This document shows positions 1 through 8,131 of a stretch of 40,693 bases of DNA, in pieces. The stretch is taken from contig CADCII010000022.1 of the NCBI GenBank assembly GCA_902801515.1, positions 1 through 40,693 on the forward strand, written 5' to 3'. This DNA comes from an uncultured Lachnospiraceae bacterium (GTDB taxonomy: Bacteria; Bacillota; Clostridia; Lachnospirales; Lachnospiraceae). The position numbers and the translations under genes are program-made. The notes under the pieces were generated by a model. It saw only the letters and a program-made list of their open reading frames with translations. It was not told the DNA's origin and did no database searches. Every line of letters begins with the position of its first letter. Position 1 is the stretch's first letter.

Positions 1-178
1 TCTGATACGGGTCAAGACTATTATCCAGGTCCTGGGGAAGACCGACTGTAAGTTCGGCATCCCCGGAAGAAGCGGTTCCTGCTTCCTCCGCCATCACCAC
101 CGTTGCGCCTGAGAAAGATCCCAGTGCACACGCAAGCATCGCGGAAGACAGGAGCAAAGCGATATTTCTTCTGCTCAT
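1..178 (-). CDS. ABC transporter substrate-binding protein, family 5 (partial, N-terminus only)
   Basis: Only the first 59 codons lie in the window; the gene runs off the left edge. It begins with an Arg-rich start and a hydrophobic stretch ending in Ala (signal peptide, about residues 1-30, ending GATVVMAEE). Then comes an acidic mature start and the phrase ELTVGLPQDLDNSLDPYQ, which matches the opening beta-strand of family 5 (peptide/nickel/opine) binding proteins. The ATG at 178 follows a good AGGAGA ribosome site. It lies 90 bases after the fused ATPase gene on the same strand, so it is probably a second binding protein for the same transporter, with its own possible promoter (see 235-263). 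Substrate unknown; lack of the C-terminus prevents a finer call. Confidence 0.82.
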   Translation of the reverse strand, partial: MSRRNIALLLSSAMLACALGSFSGATVVMAEEAGTASSGDAELTVGLPQDLDNSLDPYQ

Positions 179-234
179 GAGTGTAATCTCCTTACATTCT
201 GTAACGCTTCTCCCATTATTAAATTGTCGGGGTT

Positions 235-263
235 ATTGTATTAGAAACGGACAGAGAATGCAA
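235..263 (-). promoter_or_regulatory. possible promoter for the second substrate-binding protein
   Basis: On the minus strand TTGCAT (263-258), 17 bases, then TACAAT (240-235), about 57 bases before the ATG at 178. The -10 box is good, the -35 box is weak. It could let the second binding protein be made in excess of the rest of the transporter. Confidence 0.4.
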
Positions 264-268
264 GAAGA

Positions 269-1822
269 TTACTTTTCTTCTGTCATTTTCAGATCAACAA
301 CCCTGCTGCACAACTGATCCACCAGATCTTTATCATGGCTGATCACTATGACCCCGATCCGGTGCTTTTCCGCATAATCGCACAGCAACTCCCATAATCC
401 GGCGCGAGAAACCGCATCCAGCATCGTTGTCATCTCATCACAGATCAGAAATCTTGTTCTTTCGTTCAACACTCTGACCAGACAAAACCTCTGCAATTCT
501 CCACCGGACAGTTCCGCAGGCCAACGGTCAAGCCACTCTTCCCGTATTTCTGCCTGTTCCAAAAGATCCGCCGGTACGCCGCGGGCCTCATCCAGCAATC
601 CCTTCATCTTACGCAGCGGATCCACTGCCTTTTCCGGATGCTGCAGAATCATCTGAACCGGATGATAAGATGCAGCAGATTGTCTTTTCTTATCTGCAGA
701 GTTTATCTCCTGAACCAGATCCCAGTCACCGGAATTCTCCACAAAGCGCTCCAGAAGCACTCTCCCCCGGTCTGGTCTTCGATAACCAGCCAGAATTCTG
801 GCAAAGGTTGTTTTTCCAGCCCCGCTTGGAGCGATCAGGCCAACCACTTCGCCCTCACGAACCTCAAAATCGTTTCCCTTCAGAACTTCTTTCCCATTTC
901 CATAGTGAAAATGAATTCCCTCAGCGCGTAGGCGGACAGGCTGTTCCGGGCGTTCCGAACATGTTGACTCACTCTGAATAGCTGACGTCTGATTCTTCAC
1001 ATGTGGCAGGGCCTGAACCAGTTTTCTTGAATACGGATGTTTTAATCTTATTCCATTGTCTGTGAAGTCTTCCGGAAGCGCAGTCTCTACCGATTCTCCT
1101 TCGTAGAAGACAGTGATGCGATCCGCTATCTTAAGTGCCGCTTTAATATCGTGAGTAATCATCAGGACAGATTTTCCTGCATCACGAAGTTTGTTGAAGT
1201 CATCCAGGACATCCTGCAGAGCAGCTTCATCCAGACCCGGTGTCGGTTCATCAACAATCAGTACGTCTGCATCCGCAGCCAAAGCGCACACCAGAAGCAC
1301 TTTCCTGGTCATACCGCCGGAAAGCTGATGCGGATAATATCTGCGGACTTCCGGACCAAGGCCATAGTGAGCAAGCAGTTTATCTATTTCTGAATCACGG
1401 ATATCTGAGGAGGACTCTTTCTCCATCGAGATCTTAATTTGCTTCTCTACAGTAAGCAGCGGATCAAGATATGTGACAGACTGAGGAACAAGGAAGAGTT
1501 CCTTTCCCCTGATCTTCTCCCTGACCTTTTCAGTGAGCCGTTCACCCTTGAATAAAACATCCCCGCTGACAGTTGCATTGTATGGAAGGATTCCCATGAT
1601 TGCATGTGCCAGCAGACTCTTTCCGGATCCGCTTGACCCAATGATCGCGAGTATCTCGCCCTGATACAACTCAAGATTTAAATCTTTAATTGGTTCCAGT
1701 TCCCGCTTTCGCAGACCTCTTGCATACTGTGTAAAGGTCAGATGCAGATGTTCCACCTTAAGGACTGGCTGCTGAGCTGCATTGCCGTCTATGAACTTTT
1801 GAGTATCATGCATCTGATCCAT
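269..1822 (-). CDS. peptide/nickel-type ABC transporter ATPase, two ATPase domains fused (DppD-DppF-like)
   Basis: This 517-residue protein carries two complete ABC ATPase domains, normally encoded by two genes (DppD/DppF, NikD/NikE). Domain 1 has Walker A GSSGSGKS (62-69), an LSGG signature (167-170, followed by unusual MTRK) and Walker B VLIVDE (187-192). Domain 2 has Walker A APSGAGKT (331-338), signature LSGGELQR (438-445) and Walker B FLICDE followed by MTTMLD (458-469), a form I associate with nickel/metallophore (NikE/CntF-like) ATPases. The two halves would energise the permease pair encoded just upstream. It overlaps the permease gene by 34 bases, so translation is probably coupled. 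The start is uncertain: MDQM at 1822 has only a weak AGAAAG-type ribosome site and an ATG at 1813 is the alternative. The substrate cannot be read from this gene. Confidence 0.88.
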   Translation of the reverse strand: MDQMHDTQKFIDGNAAQQPVLKVEHLHLTFTQYARGLRKRELEPIKDLNLELYQGEILAIIGSSGSGKSLLAHAIMGILPYNATVSGDVLFKGERLTEKVREKIRGKELFLVPQSVTYLDPLLTVEKQIKISMEKESSSDIRDSEIDKLLAHYGLGPEVRRYYPHQLSGGMTRKVLLVCALAADADVLIVDEPTPGLDEAALQDVLDDFNKLRDAGKSVLMITHDIKAALKIADRITVFYEGESVETALPEDFTDNGIRLKHPYSRKLVQALPHVKNQTSAIQSESTCSERPEQPVRLRAEGIHFHYGNGKEVLKGNDFEVREGEVVGLIAPSGAGKTTFARILAGYRRPDRGRVLLERFVENSGDWDLVQEINSADKKRQSAASYHPVQMILQHPEKAVDPLRKMKGLLDEARGVPADLLEQAEIREEWLDRWPAELSGGELQRFCLVRVLNERTRFLICDEMTTMLDAVSRAGLWELLCDYAEKHRIGVIVISHDKDLVDQLCSRVVDLKMTEEK

Positions 1823-2781
1823 TCTTGTCTTCTTTCTCTATCACTTCGCGTTATCAGTTTCTCAAGGTTCTTCCCGATCGCTTCAACCATAACTGTTACT
1901 GCCACCAGACTGATCCCGGGGAATAATGCCAGCCACCACTTTCCGACAGTCAGGTACTTCATTGATTCGGACAGGATCACTCCTATCGCCGGTTCGTGAG
2001 CCGGAAGTCCGAATCCAAGGAAGGTTATAGAAGCTTCATGCAGGATTGCGTGCGGAAACAGCAGTACTGCGCCGACTGCCAGCTGTGGAAGAATTGCGGG
2101 AAACATATGATGAACCGCTATGTACCACCTGCTGCGCCCCAGTTTCTCTGCAATCTGTACATACTCCATGTTTTTCAGCTGCAGGACTTCTGCCCGGATG
2201 ACACGGGTCAGGGATGTCCAGTGCGTGCAGACGACGCCTGCAACAACTCCGCGCAGGCCGCCCCCGCAGGCAAGTGAGATCAGGATGATCAGGATCGTGT
2301 GCGGAACTGACATGACAAAGTCAATCAGCCAGGACACGAGATGATCCGGCACGCCTCCGAATACCGGTGCCATCACACCGAAAAACATTGCAATCACTAC
2401 GCTCAGTACAGTGGAAATGAGCCCGACCTGCATGCTGATGCTCATCCCTTTTAATGTCCTTTGCAGCATGTCCCGGCCGACCCAGTCTGTTCCGAAAAAA
2501 TGCTGCAGAGAAGGCGCTGTGAAGATATTATTCAGATCTACAAGCAGATCGTCCTCCACGATCCGGGAGCCGATGACCAGTATTGAGATAAATACAGTTG
2601 TGAAAAGAAGGATGCAGCCGATGGTTCGAACACGGATTCCGCCGAAGCCTGTTCCGGAAGCCTTCGGTCTGGACTTAACCGTGATGGTTTCCGGACCGGG
2701 CTGGACAGATCTGGTTTTCGGACCGGGCTGGACAGATCTGGTTTCCGGACTGAAATGAACGGAGCGGTTTTCTTTATTCAT
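1789..2781 (-). CDS. peptide/nickel-type ABC transporter permease (DppC-like)
   Basis: A 330-residue inner-membrane permease of the binding-protein-dependent (BPD_transp_1) family. After an unusual hydrophilic N-terminal tail there is one membrane helix (about 50-70), the DppC-type segment HFFGTDWVGRDMLQRTLKGMSIS, then five more helices. The EAA loop, which contacts the ATPase, lies around RAEVLQLKNMEYVQIAEKLG. The start has a strong AAGGAGGCGGGAT ribosome site and overlaps the upstream permease by 8 bases. Odd feature: residues about 6-32 are three near-copies of a 9-residue unit (R-SVxxxPxT), also visible in the DNA at 2686-2766. The tail sits on the cytoplasmic side and should not be part of the channel. 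Pairs with the DppB-like gene. Confidence 0.9.
   Translation of the reverse strand: MNKENRSVHFSPETRSVQPGPKTRSVQPGPETITVKSRPKASGTGFGGIRVRTIGCILLFTTVFISILVIGSRIVEDDLLVDLNNIFTAPSLQHFFGTDWVGRDMLQRTLKGMSISMQVGLISTVLSVVIAMFFGVMAPVFGGVPDHLVSWLIDFVMSVPHTILIILISLACGGGLRGVVAGVVCTHWTSLTRVIRAEVLQLKNMEYVQIAEKLGRSRWYIAVHHMFPAILPQLAVGAVLLFPHAILHEASITFLGFGLPAHEPAIGVILSESMKYLTVGKWWLALFPGISLVAVTVMVEAIGKNLEKLITRSDRERRQEWIRCMILKSS
2686..2766 (-). repeat. three 27-bp tandem repeats within the DppC-like gene
   Basis: Three consecutive 27-bp units at 2686-2712, 2713-2739 and 2740-2766. The first two differ at one base; the third diverges in its second half. In frame they encode the 9-residue repeat of the permease N-terminal tail. 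Because 27 is a multiple of 3, copy-number change would lengthen or shorten the tail without a frameshift. Confidence 0.85.
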
Positions 2782-3787
2782 ATCCCGCCTCCTTCATCCT
2801 CGGATCAACGACCTGGTACAGCAGATCCGCTATCAGATTTCCGGAGAATACGAAGATCATACTTATGATCACAATTCCCATAAGCAGGGGAGCGTCTCCC
2901 TTCAGTCCGGCCTGCACAGCAGCCTGCCCCATGCCCGGATAAGAGAATACCTGCTCAACAAAAACCGAGCCTCCGAACAGTTCACTGAAGGACAAAAACT
3001 GCAGTGTCAGTGCCGGGAGCAGCGCATTGCGGCAGACATGGCGCCGGACTATGCTGCTCCTGCTCTCTCCGCGTGCCCTTGCAAACAGGACATAGTCGGA
3101 ATTCATAACTTCACAGGTCTTCTCCCTGGTATGCAGACAGATCCCCGGAATGCCGGTTATACTCAGGGCAAGCGCGGGAAGGATCAGGTGTCTGATCCTT
3201 TCTGAAAATGTGACTTCTGCCTGTGCCACTCCGATCGGCACACTCAGGGCAGACGGCAGCCATCCCAGCCCGACAGCGAAAATCATGATCAGCAGCATTC
3301 CGATCCAGAATGTCGGTGTGGAATTCAGGACATTAGCGATGAGGCGGATCAACCGGTCCGCCGGTTTTCCTTCATGCGTGCCGGCAGCAATCCCCAGCCA
3401 GAATCCGAGCAGTCCAGACAGGACCCAGGCGGTCATCATTAACGCCAGTGACGTCAGGAACCTGGTTCCGACCACTTCCAGAACCGGTCTGCGGTAGATC
3501 ATAGAAGTTCCCCAGTCACCTCTCGCAATCGAAGAAAACCAGGCGAAGAATCGTTCTACAGGAGGTTTGTCCAGCCCCCAGTGCTGTGCGATCAGTTCTC
3601 TCTGCTCGGCTCCTATGGAAGGGTCAGCTCCGACATACGCAGTCACCGGATCTATGGGTGACAGTTCCAGCAGGGTAAAGGTCAGAATGCACAGGAAAAT
3701 AAGCAGTGTGACGAAGCGCACTGCTTTGCGGAGTATAAACTTTCCTGTTTTCCTGCTCTCCATAACCTGTTTTTGTGGGAAGATCAC
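2774..3787 (-). CDS. peptide/nickel-type ABC transporter permease (DppB-like)
   Basis: An inner-membrane permease of about 337 residues. It has the DppB-family N-terminus (RKAVRFVTLLIFLCILTF then LLELSPIDPV), a long external loop with QRELIAQHWGLDKP, GDWGTS, and five further helices with the EAA loop near MNSDYVLFARARGES. The start is ambiguous. The frame is open to a GTG at 3802, but the GTG at 3787 overlaps the preceding stop as GTGA, a common coupling arrangement. An ATG at 3763 (MESRKTGK) also fits the family N-terminus; none has a strong ribosome site. It follows the binding-protein gene directly and overlaps the DppC-like gene, so the two permeases should be made together and form the heterodimeric channel. 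Confidence 0.88.
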   Translation of the reverse strand: MIFPQKQVMESRKTGKFILRKAVRFVTLLIFLCILTFTLLELSPIDPVTAYVGADPSIGAEQRELIAQHWGLDKPPVERFFAWFSSIARGDWGTSMIYRRPVLEVVGTRFLTSLALMMTAWVLSGLLGFWLGIAAGTHEGKPADRLIRLIANVLNSTPTFWIGMLLIMIFAVGLGWLPSALSVPIGVAQAEVTFSERIRHLILPALALSITGIPGICLHTREKTCEVMNSDYVLFARARGESRSSIVRRHVCRNALLPALTLQFLSFSELFGGSVFVEQVFSYPGMGQAAVQAGLKGDAPLLMGIVIISMIFVFSGNLIADLLYQVVDPRMKEAGYE

Positions 3788-5412
3788 GCTTCCCAATGCC
3801 ACTCAGTAATATTATCAAATATCCTTCCGCCGTGCGGCTGAACTACCGGCTCTCCGAAAGAGAATCCGTCGGCTGCCAGATACACATGGTTAGCGTTGAC
3901 AAGCCAGCAGTACGGGGCGTCACCGGTAGGACCGGAGTATTCCTGCATAGCCTTCCAGTGTGTCAGTGCCTCTGCCTCATCCATGGATTCCAGCGCCGCA
4001 TCAATCTCAGCGTCGCATTTCTCATTTACATAGCAGCCGCCATTGTCCCAAGGAACGACACCGCCGGCGTTCGGTCCATAGTAAAGATTGAAAAGTTCTG
4101 ACGGGTCTCCTGAACCGAATCCGTACATGACTGCTTCTTTATGGATGTCAGGAAGAATTGTATCCCAGGTGACCTTCTCCAGCTGAACATCGAATCCCAG
4201 CTGTTTTCCGACATTGACAAATTCAAGCCCGAGTTCCTGACGGTATACGCCGTCAGTGTAGAGCAGCCTGAAAGTGCCCTCCACGCCGTCTTTATCGATG
4301 GTTCCGTCCCCGTTCGAATCCGTCCAGCCTGCTTCTTCCAGAAGCGCCTTCGCACCTTCCACGTCTCCTGTCTGCGACTCGTCAAGCACTGTATCTTCAT
4401 TGAGCCACGGCATCTTTTCAAGTCCGGTTGTTGACACGGTCCCATATCCGTTCAGAATTCCGTCCACCATCTTCTGACGGTCTACCGCCATGTTAAACGC
4501 ATTGCGAACGGCTGGATCGCAGGTGACAGCATTGCCGATCTCAGCTCCGTCCTTGGCAAGTTTTCCTTCTGCCGGCTGCATTGGGAACGCTACGCCATAA
4601 CATTCGATAGAAGCTATATTCTCAATGTGTGTACCCTCTGAAGTCACATCAGCCAGCAGACCGTTGATCTGCGCCACATCCACATCACCACTGTTTACAG
4701 CCGCGCATGCAGTGTCCATATCCAGGAAAACCAGCGTGAGACGCTTAATCGCCGGGGCATCGCCGTAGTAATCTTCATTTGCCTCAGCAATGACCTGCTG
4801 CCCCTTGTCCCACTGTACAAGTTTATAAGGACCTGAACCGACAGGATTGTCCTTAAACTGTTCATTGTAAGAGGCTTCCGGAACTATCCCCAGATAAGCC
4901 AGCCGCTCAATGAAAGGAGAGTAAACACGGGTCAGATGGAATACAGCTGTTGTATCGTCAGGTGCCTCGGCGGACTCGATCATAGTAAGATCAATATCTC
5001 CGCCTGCATCTTTTGCCGTAAGATACGTGAAGACAACGTCACCTGCCGTTACTTTGCTTCCGTCTGTAAAATAAGCATCGTCGCGGATCGTTACGGTCCA
5101 GGTCAGCTTATCCTCGGAAACTTCATAACCGGTCGCAAGGTCATTCTCCCATCCCAGTTCCTTATCTCTCCGGAACAGAGTGGAAAAGAACAACCTCGTG
5201 ATCGAACCGTGGGATCCTGTTGAAGGATCAAACCCGGTCTCCGGCTCTTCGCCGATCGCCGCAACCAGCTCATTTGCCTCAATTCTTGCCTCTCTTGCGG
5301 TACCCTGGGCAGACACGGCACCTGCCCCGAACGGAATTGCACCTGTGAAGGCAAGGATAGCTGAAAGAATAACCGCCTGCAGGTTCTGTCTTGTCCTTTT
5401 CATTTTCATCAT
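3784..5412 (-). CDS. ABC transporter substrate-binding protein, family 5 (peptide/nickel type)
   Basis: A 542-residue exported binding protein and first gene of the uptake operon. A Lys/Arg-rich start and hydrophobic core end near GAVSAQG (about 36). There is no lipobox Cys, so anchoring is unclear for a Gram-positive cell. Family 5 landmarks are GFDPSTGSHGSITRLFFSTLF near the N-terminus, LATGYEVSEDKLTWTVTIRD, FTDGSKVTAGDVVFTY and PVGSGPYKL. The C-terminus has FDNITEWHWEA, a Trp/His ending I associate with nickel-type members, so nickel or a metal chelate is as likely as peptide. The start is supported by AAAGGAGC. A strong hairpin with a T-run lies just upstream (5454-5489). Confidence 0.88.
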   Translation of the reverse strand: MMKMKRTRQNLQAVILSAILAFTGAIPFGAGAVSAQGTAREARIEANELVAAIGEEPETGFDPSTGSHGSITRLFFSTLFRRDKELGWENDLATGYEVSEDKLTWTVTIRDDAYFTDGSKVTAGDVVFTYLTAKDAGGDIDLTMIESAEAPDDTTAVFHLTRVYSPFIERLAYLGIVPEASYNEQFKDNPVGSGPYKLVQWDKGQQVIAEANEDYYGDAPAIKRLTLVFLDMDTACAAVNSGDVDVAQINGLLADVTSEGTHIENIASIECYGVAFPMQPAEGKLAKDGAEIGNAVTCDPAVRNAFNMAVDRQKMVDGILNGYGTVSTTGLEKMPWLNEDTVLDESQTGDVEGAKALLEEAGWTDSNGDGTIDKDGVEGTFRLLYTDGVYRQELGLEFVNVGKQLGFDVQLEKVTWDTILPDIHKEAVMYGFGSGDPSELFNLYYGPNAGGVVPWDNGGCYVNEKCDAEIDAALESMDEAEALTHWKAMQEYSGPTGDAPYCWLVNANHVYLAADGFSFGEPVVQPHGGRIFDNITEWHWEA

Positions 5413-5453
5413 AATAAGCTCCTTTAATCTCTTTCACGCCTCAGACAACAAAA

Positions 5454-5489
5454 AAGGTATCTTATTCTCTTCTGAAAATAAGATACCTT
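5454..5489 (-). terminator. strong hairpin with T-run before the uptake operon (terminator or attenuator)
   Basis: A perfect 13-bp stem: 5454-5466 pairs with 5477-5489 around a 10-base loop. Read on the minus strand it ends in TACCTTTTTTG, a classic intrinsic terminator. It lies after the DUF3842 gene and 42 bases before the binding-protein gene on the same strand. No convincing promoter is visible between the T-run and that start, so it may act as an attenuator. Confidence 0.85.
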
Positions 5490-5541
5490 CCTGATATCAG
5501 ATCATACGACTATAAACTGGCTTCCAGAGACGGCAGACTGA

Positions 5542-5979
5542 TCACTTCTGTGACCCGCCCTGGCTTCCTGTCAGGAGCTTCACCTGTGCTACCGCATCTT
5601 CTACACACTGGGCAGTTGTCCTGCCTGTGCAGCCTGCAATTATGGTACCACAGCGGTTCATCGGTATCAACACTTTTTCGGCTTTGCTGCGGCCAACCGC
5701 CAACGCCATAGCAGGTGTAATCTCTCCGAGAAATGAATCCGCCAGGACGATTCCCACTGCTCCGAGTATGATATCCGCATCCCGGCATGTCACCAGGACA
5801 GAATTCTCTCCAGTGGCAGTCTGGTCGGCGCCGGCTTTTCGCATTGCGGCAGTGGCCGCGCTGTTTGTCCCGACAGCAGTGATCCGAATATTGTCCAGGC
5901 CCTTCAGCGCACTGACCAGCTGCTTTCCGAGGCCGCCGCCCTGACCGTCTATGACCAGGATATTTGTCACATTTCCCAT
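5542..5979 (-). CDS. DUF3842 family protein
   Basis: A 145-residue protein. It opens with ILVIDGQGGGLGKQLVSALK, the Rossmann-like glycine motif of the DUF3842 family, followed by ITAVGTNSAATAAMRKAGAD, GENSVL, DIILG and a C-terminal IPMNRCGTIIAGC. The motif suggests nucleotide binding, but I know of no established function. The chosen ATG at 5979 is preceded by AGGAGA at 11 bases; the open frame extends further upstream without a better start. It lies 121 bases after the alcohol dehydrogenase gene on the same strand and may be cotranscribed with it. The strong terminator at 5454-5489 follows. Confidence 0.85.
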   Translation of the reverse strand: MGNVTNILVIDGQGGGLGKQLVSALKGLDNIRITAVGTNSAATAAMRKAGADQTATGENSVLVTCRDADIILGAVGIVLADSFLGEITPAMALAVGRSKAEKVLIPMNRCGTIIAGCTGRTTAQCVEDAVAQVKLLTGSQGGSQK

Positions 5980-6099
5980 GCTATTCCATTCTCCTGCGCC
6001 TGTATGTTTCCACCTCGCCTGCAGGTCGTACTGCACGTCAGCATATGACCGTGTCCAAGTACGCCATCGGTGTACTTCAATCCATGACTGTGCGGGTTT

Positions 6100-7263
6100 T
6101 CAACCCAGTGCTGCCCGGTAGATCTCTACGATATCCTCTTTGCTCAGCGGCTCAAAGCTGCCGACACTTCCCTTTGCAGCTTTCTCAGCCATCACTTCAA
6201 AATGAGTCTCATCGTTGATGCCTACCGCTTTCAGATTCGCAGGCATTCCCATTGTCTCGAAGAAGAACTCTCTGGTTTTGGTGATGGCTTCTTTCGCAAC
6301 AGCCATGTCGTCTTCACCGGTCAGATCCCAGACATTGCGTCCGTACGCAGCAAAGATTGCCTTGTTGCCTTCGTTGAGGACATGTTCCATCCAGACCGGA
6401 GTCAGGATCGCAAGGCCTTCTCCATGGGTGATGTCATAGAACGCGGAGAGTTCATGCTCCATCGGATGTACGCACCATGCCGGCTGGCATCCGTTTGCGA
6501 TAAGGCCGTTGATCGCGTGGCTTCCTGCCCACATCAGGTTCGCTCTCGCGTCATAATTATCCGGCTGATCAAGGGCAGCCGGACCATATTTGATGCACGT
6601 CTTCAGGATTCCTTCCGCAAAGCGCTCCTGTACATCAGAGCCTTTCTCATGGTGGAAATAGTTCTCGAAGGTATGGCTCATCATGTCAGCAGTTCCGGCT
6701 GCAGTCTGCTTCCTGGAAACTGTATAGGTATAGGTCGGATCCAGCACGGACATCTTCGGGGTCATAAACGGCGAACCGGTTCCCCATTTCTCATTCTTCG
6801 ACATATCGGAAATGACTGCGAATGTGTCCATCTCAGAGCCTGTCGCGGACAGAGTCAGGACAGAATAGATCGGGAGCGCTCCTTTGATCAGCGATGGATT
6901 CAGAACCAGATCCCAGGCATCACCGTCATAGACGGCACCGGCTGCGATAACCTTGGCGCAGTCGATCGAACTTCCTCCGCCAATTGCAAGGACCATATCG
7001 ATTCCCTCTGCCCTGCACATCTCCACGCCCTTTCGCACCGTCTCAATACGCGGATTGGGCTCAACGCCTGACAGCTCAAAAACCGTGAGACCGGCATCTT
7101 TCATGATTTTCATCGCGTCATCATAGATCCCGTTCTTCTTAATGCTTCCGCCGCCATAACACAGCAGTACTTTCTCTCCGCTCTCCCGCAGCTCATTCAG
7201 ATGGGAGATCTGTCCTTTTCCAAAATGAATTCTCGTGGGAACAGAATAAGTGAAATTATACAT
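6100..7263 (-). CDS. iron-containing alcohol dehydrogenase (butanol dehydrogenase / YqhD type)
   Basis: A 387-residue cytoplasmic group III alcohol dehydrogenase, the usual length for the BdhA/YqhD branch. It reduces aldehydes such as butanal to alcohols with NAD(P)H in fermentation or aldehyde detoxification. The N-terminus MYNFTYSVPTRIHFGKGQI is typical. GGGSSID (95-101) binds the cofactor, and the metal ligands are D193, H197, H266 and H280, at the same spacing as in YqhD. All are present, so the enzyme should be active. The ATG at 7263 has a strong AGGAGG ribosome site. A well-formed promoter lies at 7335-7363 and a hairpin sits at the predicted RNA 5' end. Cofactor preference and substrate cannot be told from sequence. 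Confidence 0.93.
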   Translation of the reverse strand: MYNFTYSVPTRIHFGKGQISHLNELRESGEKVLLCYGGGSIKKNGIYDDAMKIMKDAGLTVFELSGVEPNPRIETVRKGVEMCRAEGIDMVLAIGGGSSIDCAKVIAAGAVYDGDAWDLVLNPSLIKGALPIYSVLTLSATGSEMDTFAVISDMSKNEKWGTGSPFMTPKMSVLDPTYTYTVSRKQTAAGTADMMSHTFENYFHHEKGSDVQERFAEGILKTCIKYGPAALDQPDNYDARANLMWAGSHAINGLIANGCQPAWCVHPMEHELSAFYDITHGEGLAILTPVWMEHVLNEGNKAIFAAYGRNVWDLTGEDDMAVAKEAITKTREFFFETMGMPANLKAVGINDETHFEVMAEKAAKGSVGSFEPLSKEDIVEIYRAALG

Positions 7264-7306
7264 ATGATCCTCCTGTGATCCTCATGGTAAGAAACTGTTC
7301 AATAAC

Positions 7307-7333
7307 TGCTCTGCCGGATTGTCCCGGCACAGT
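7307..7333 (-). other. stem-loop at the predicted 5' end of the alcohol dehydrogenase mRNA
   Basis: TGCCGG (7312-7317) pairs with CCGGCA (7324-7329). The stem is extended by an outer pairing between bases around 7304-7309 and 7329-7333, with a small bulge. It begins almost at the transcription start expected from the promoter at 7335-7363, so it could stabilise the mRNA. It could instead be the end of the HAD transcript, although no T-run follows. Confidence 0.45.
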
Positions 7334-7334
7334 T

Positions 7335-7363
7335 ATCTTACAGCATGCTGACATCCGGTGCAA
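7335..7363 (-). promoter_or_regulatory. promoter of the alcohol dehydrogenase gene
   Basis: Minus strand TTGCAC (7363-7358), exactly 17 bases, TAAGAT (7340-7335). The predicted start lies about 65 bases before the ATG at 7263. Both boxes and the spacing are good for the housekeeping sigma factor. Confidence 0.6.
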
Positions 7364-7398
7364 AGTATGGGACAGATGTTTTTTCTGGCTTCTGTCTC

Positions 7399-8031
7399 TT
7401 ACAGGATACGGGGCAATTCTGTCAGGTACTTCACTGCCTCTTCGCGTGCCTTCGGACTGTCAAGCGTGATCGTATGAAGACCCAGCGCTTCCGCTGCCTG
7501 CGTATTGTCCGCCCGGTCATCCAGGAACAGGCATTCTTCCGGCTTAAGGTCATAGCGGTCCAGCAGTATCCTGAAAAACTTCTCATCCGGCTTTCCGAAA
7601 TGTTCCTGCCACGAGACGGTTTCCCCGTCCAGCAGCGGATAGAAATCTCTCCTGCAGACGTGATGCATCCACAGTGTTTTCGGATAGTTGGAAAGCAGAT
7701 AGACCCGGTAGCCCTTTTCCTTGAGGGGTTTTATCAGATCCGCCATATCATGAAGCACTACACTCCAGCTGTCTGTATTGTCAAAGAACCACTCCAGCGC
7801 CTTCCTGTCATCCGGAAGACGGGCCAGACATGTGCTGCGAATCTCTTCATCAGTGATCAGATCATTGTCATAGCGGATCCACAGTCCTCTCTCCGAATCC
7901 GGAACGCCTTCTCCGAACAGAGTCCTGGCAAGTCTCGCCACCCCTTCTTCGTCATACCACTCTCTGAACTTATCTTTCCAGGTATAGTTCAGCAGCACAT
8001 AGCCAACGTCAAAAACAATATTACGAATCAT
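7399..8031 (-). CDS. HAD-superfamily phosphatase
   Basis: A 210-residue haloacid-dehalogenase-fold hydrolase, cytoplasmic. Motif I is VFDVGYVLL near the N-terminus: the nucleophile Asp is present, but the usual second Asp is Gly, as in YihX-type sugar-phosphate phosphatases (FDxGNV). Motif II is YLLSNYP, the motif III Lys lies in HFGKPDEKFF, and motif IV is CLFLDDRADN, so all core motifs are there. A helical cap lies between motifs I and II. The start at 8031 (MIRNIVFDV) follows AGAAGGGAACC and is preferred over an upstream in-frame ATG. The substrate is unknown; a sugar phosphate is the default guess. Confidence 0.87.
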   Translation of the reverse strand: MIRNIVFDVGYVLLNYTWKDKFREWYDEEGVARLARTLFGEGVPDSERGLWIRYDNDLITDEEIRSTCLARLPDDRKALEWFFDNTDSWSVVLHDMADLIKPLKEKGYRVYLLSNYPKTLWMHHVCRRDFYPLLDGETVSWQEHFGKPDEKFFRILLDRYDLKPEECLFLDDRADNTQAAEALGLHTITLDSPKAREEAVKYLTELPRIL

Positions 8032-8100
8032 GATATTCCGGTTCCCTTCTTCTGTCCTGTGTCTTGCATTTATCCTGCACATCGCGTCTGTCTTCTGACT

Positions 8101-8131
8101 ATTATACAGTATGCAGGGGCCGCTGTCTCAA
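8101..8131 (-). promoter_or_regulatory. possible promoter of the HAD phosphatase gene
   Basis: Minus strand TTGAGA (8131-8126) lies in the loop of the hairpin at 8114-8145, then 19 bases, then a perfect TATAAT (8106-8101). The start of translation is about 70 bases on. The spacer is longer than ideal. Confidence 0.4.

Noticed and set aside
6202-7071. 289-codon plus-strand open frame opposite the alcohol dehydrogenase
   Set aside because: Shadow of a gene with all metal ligands; composition is typical of antisense translation.
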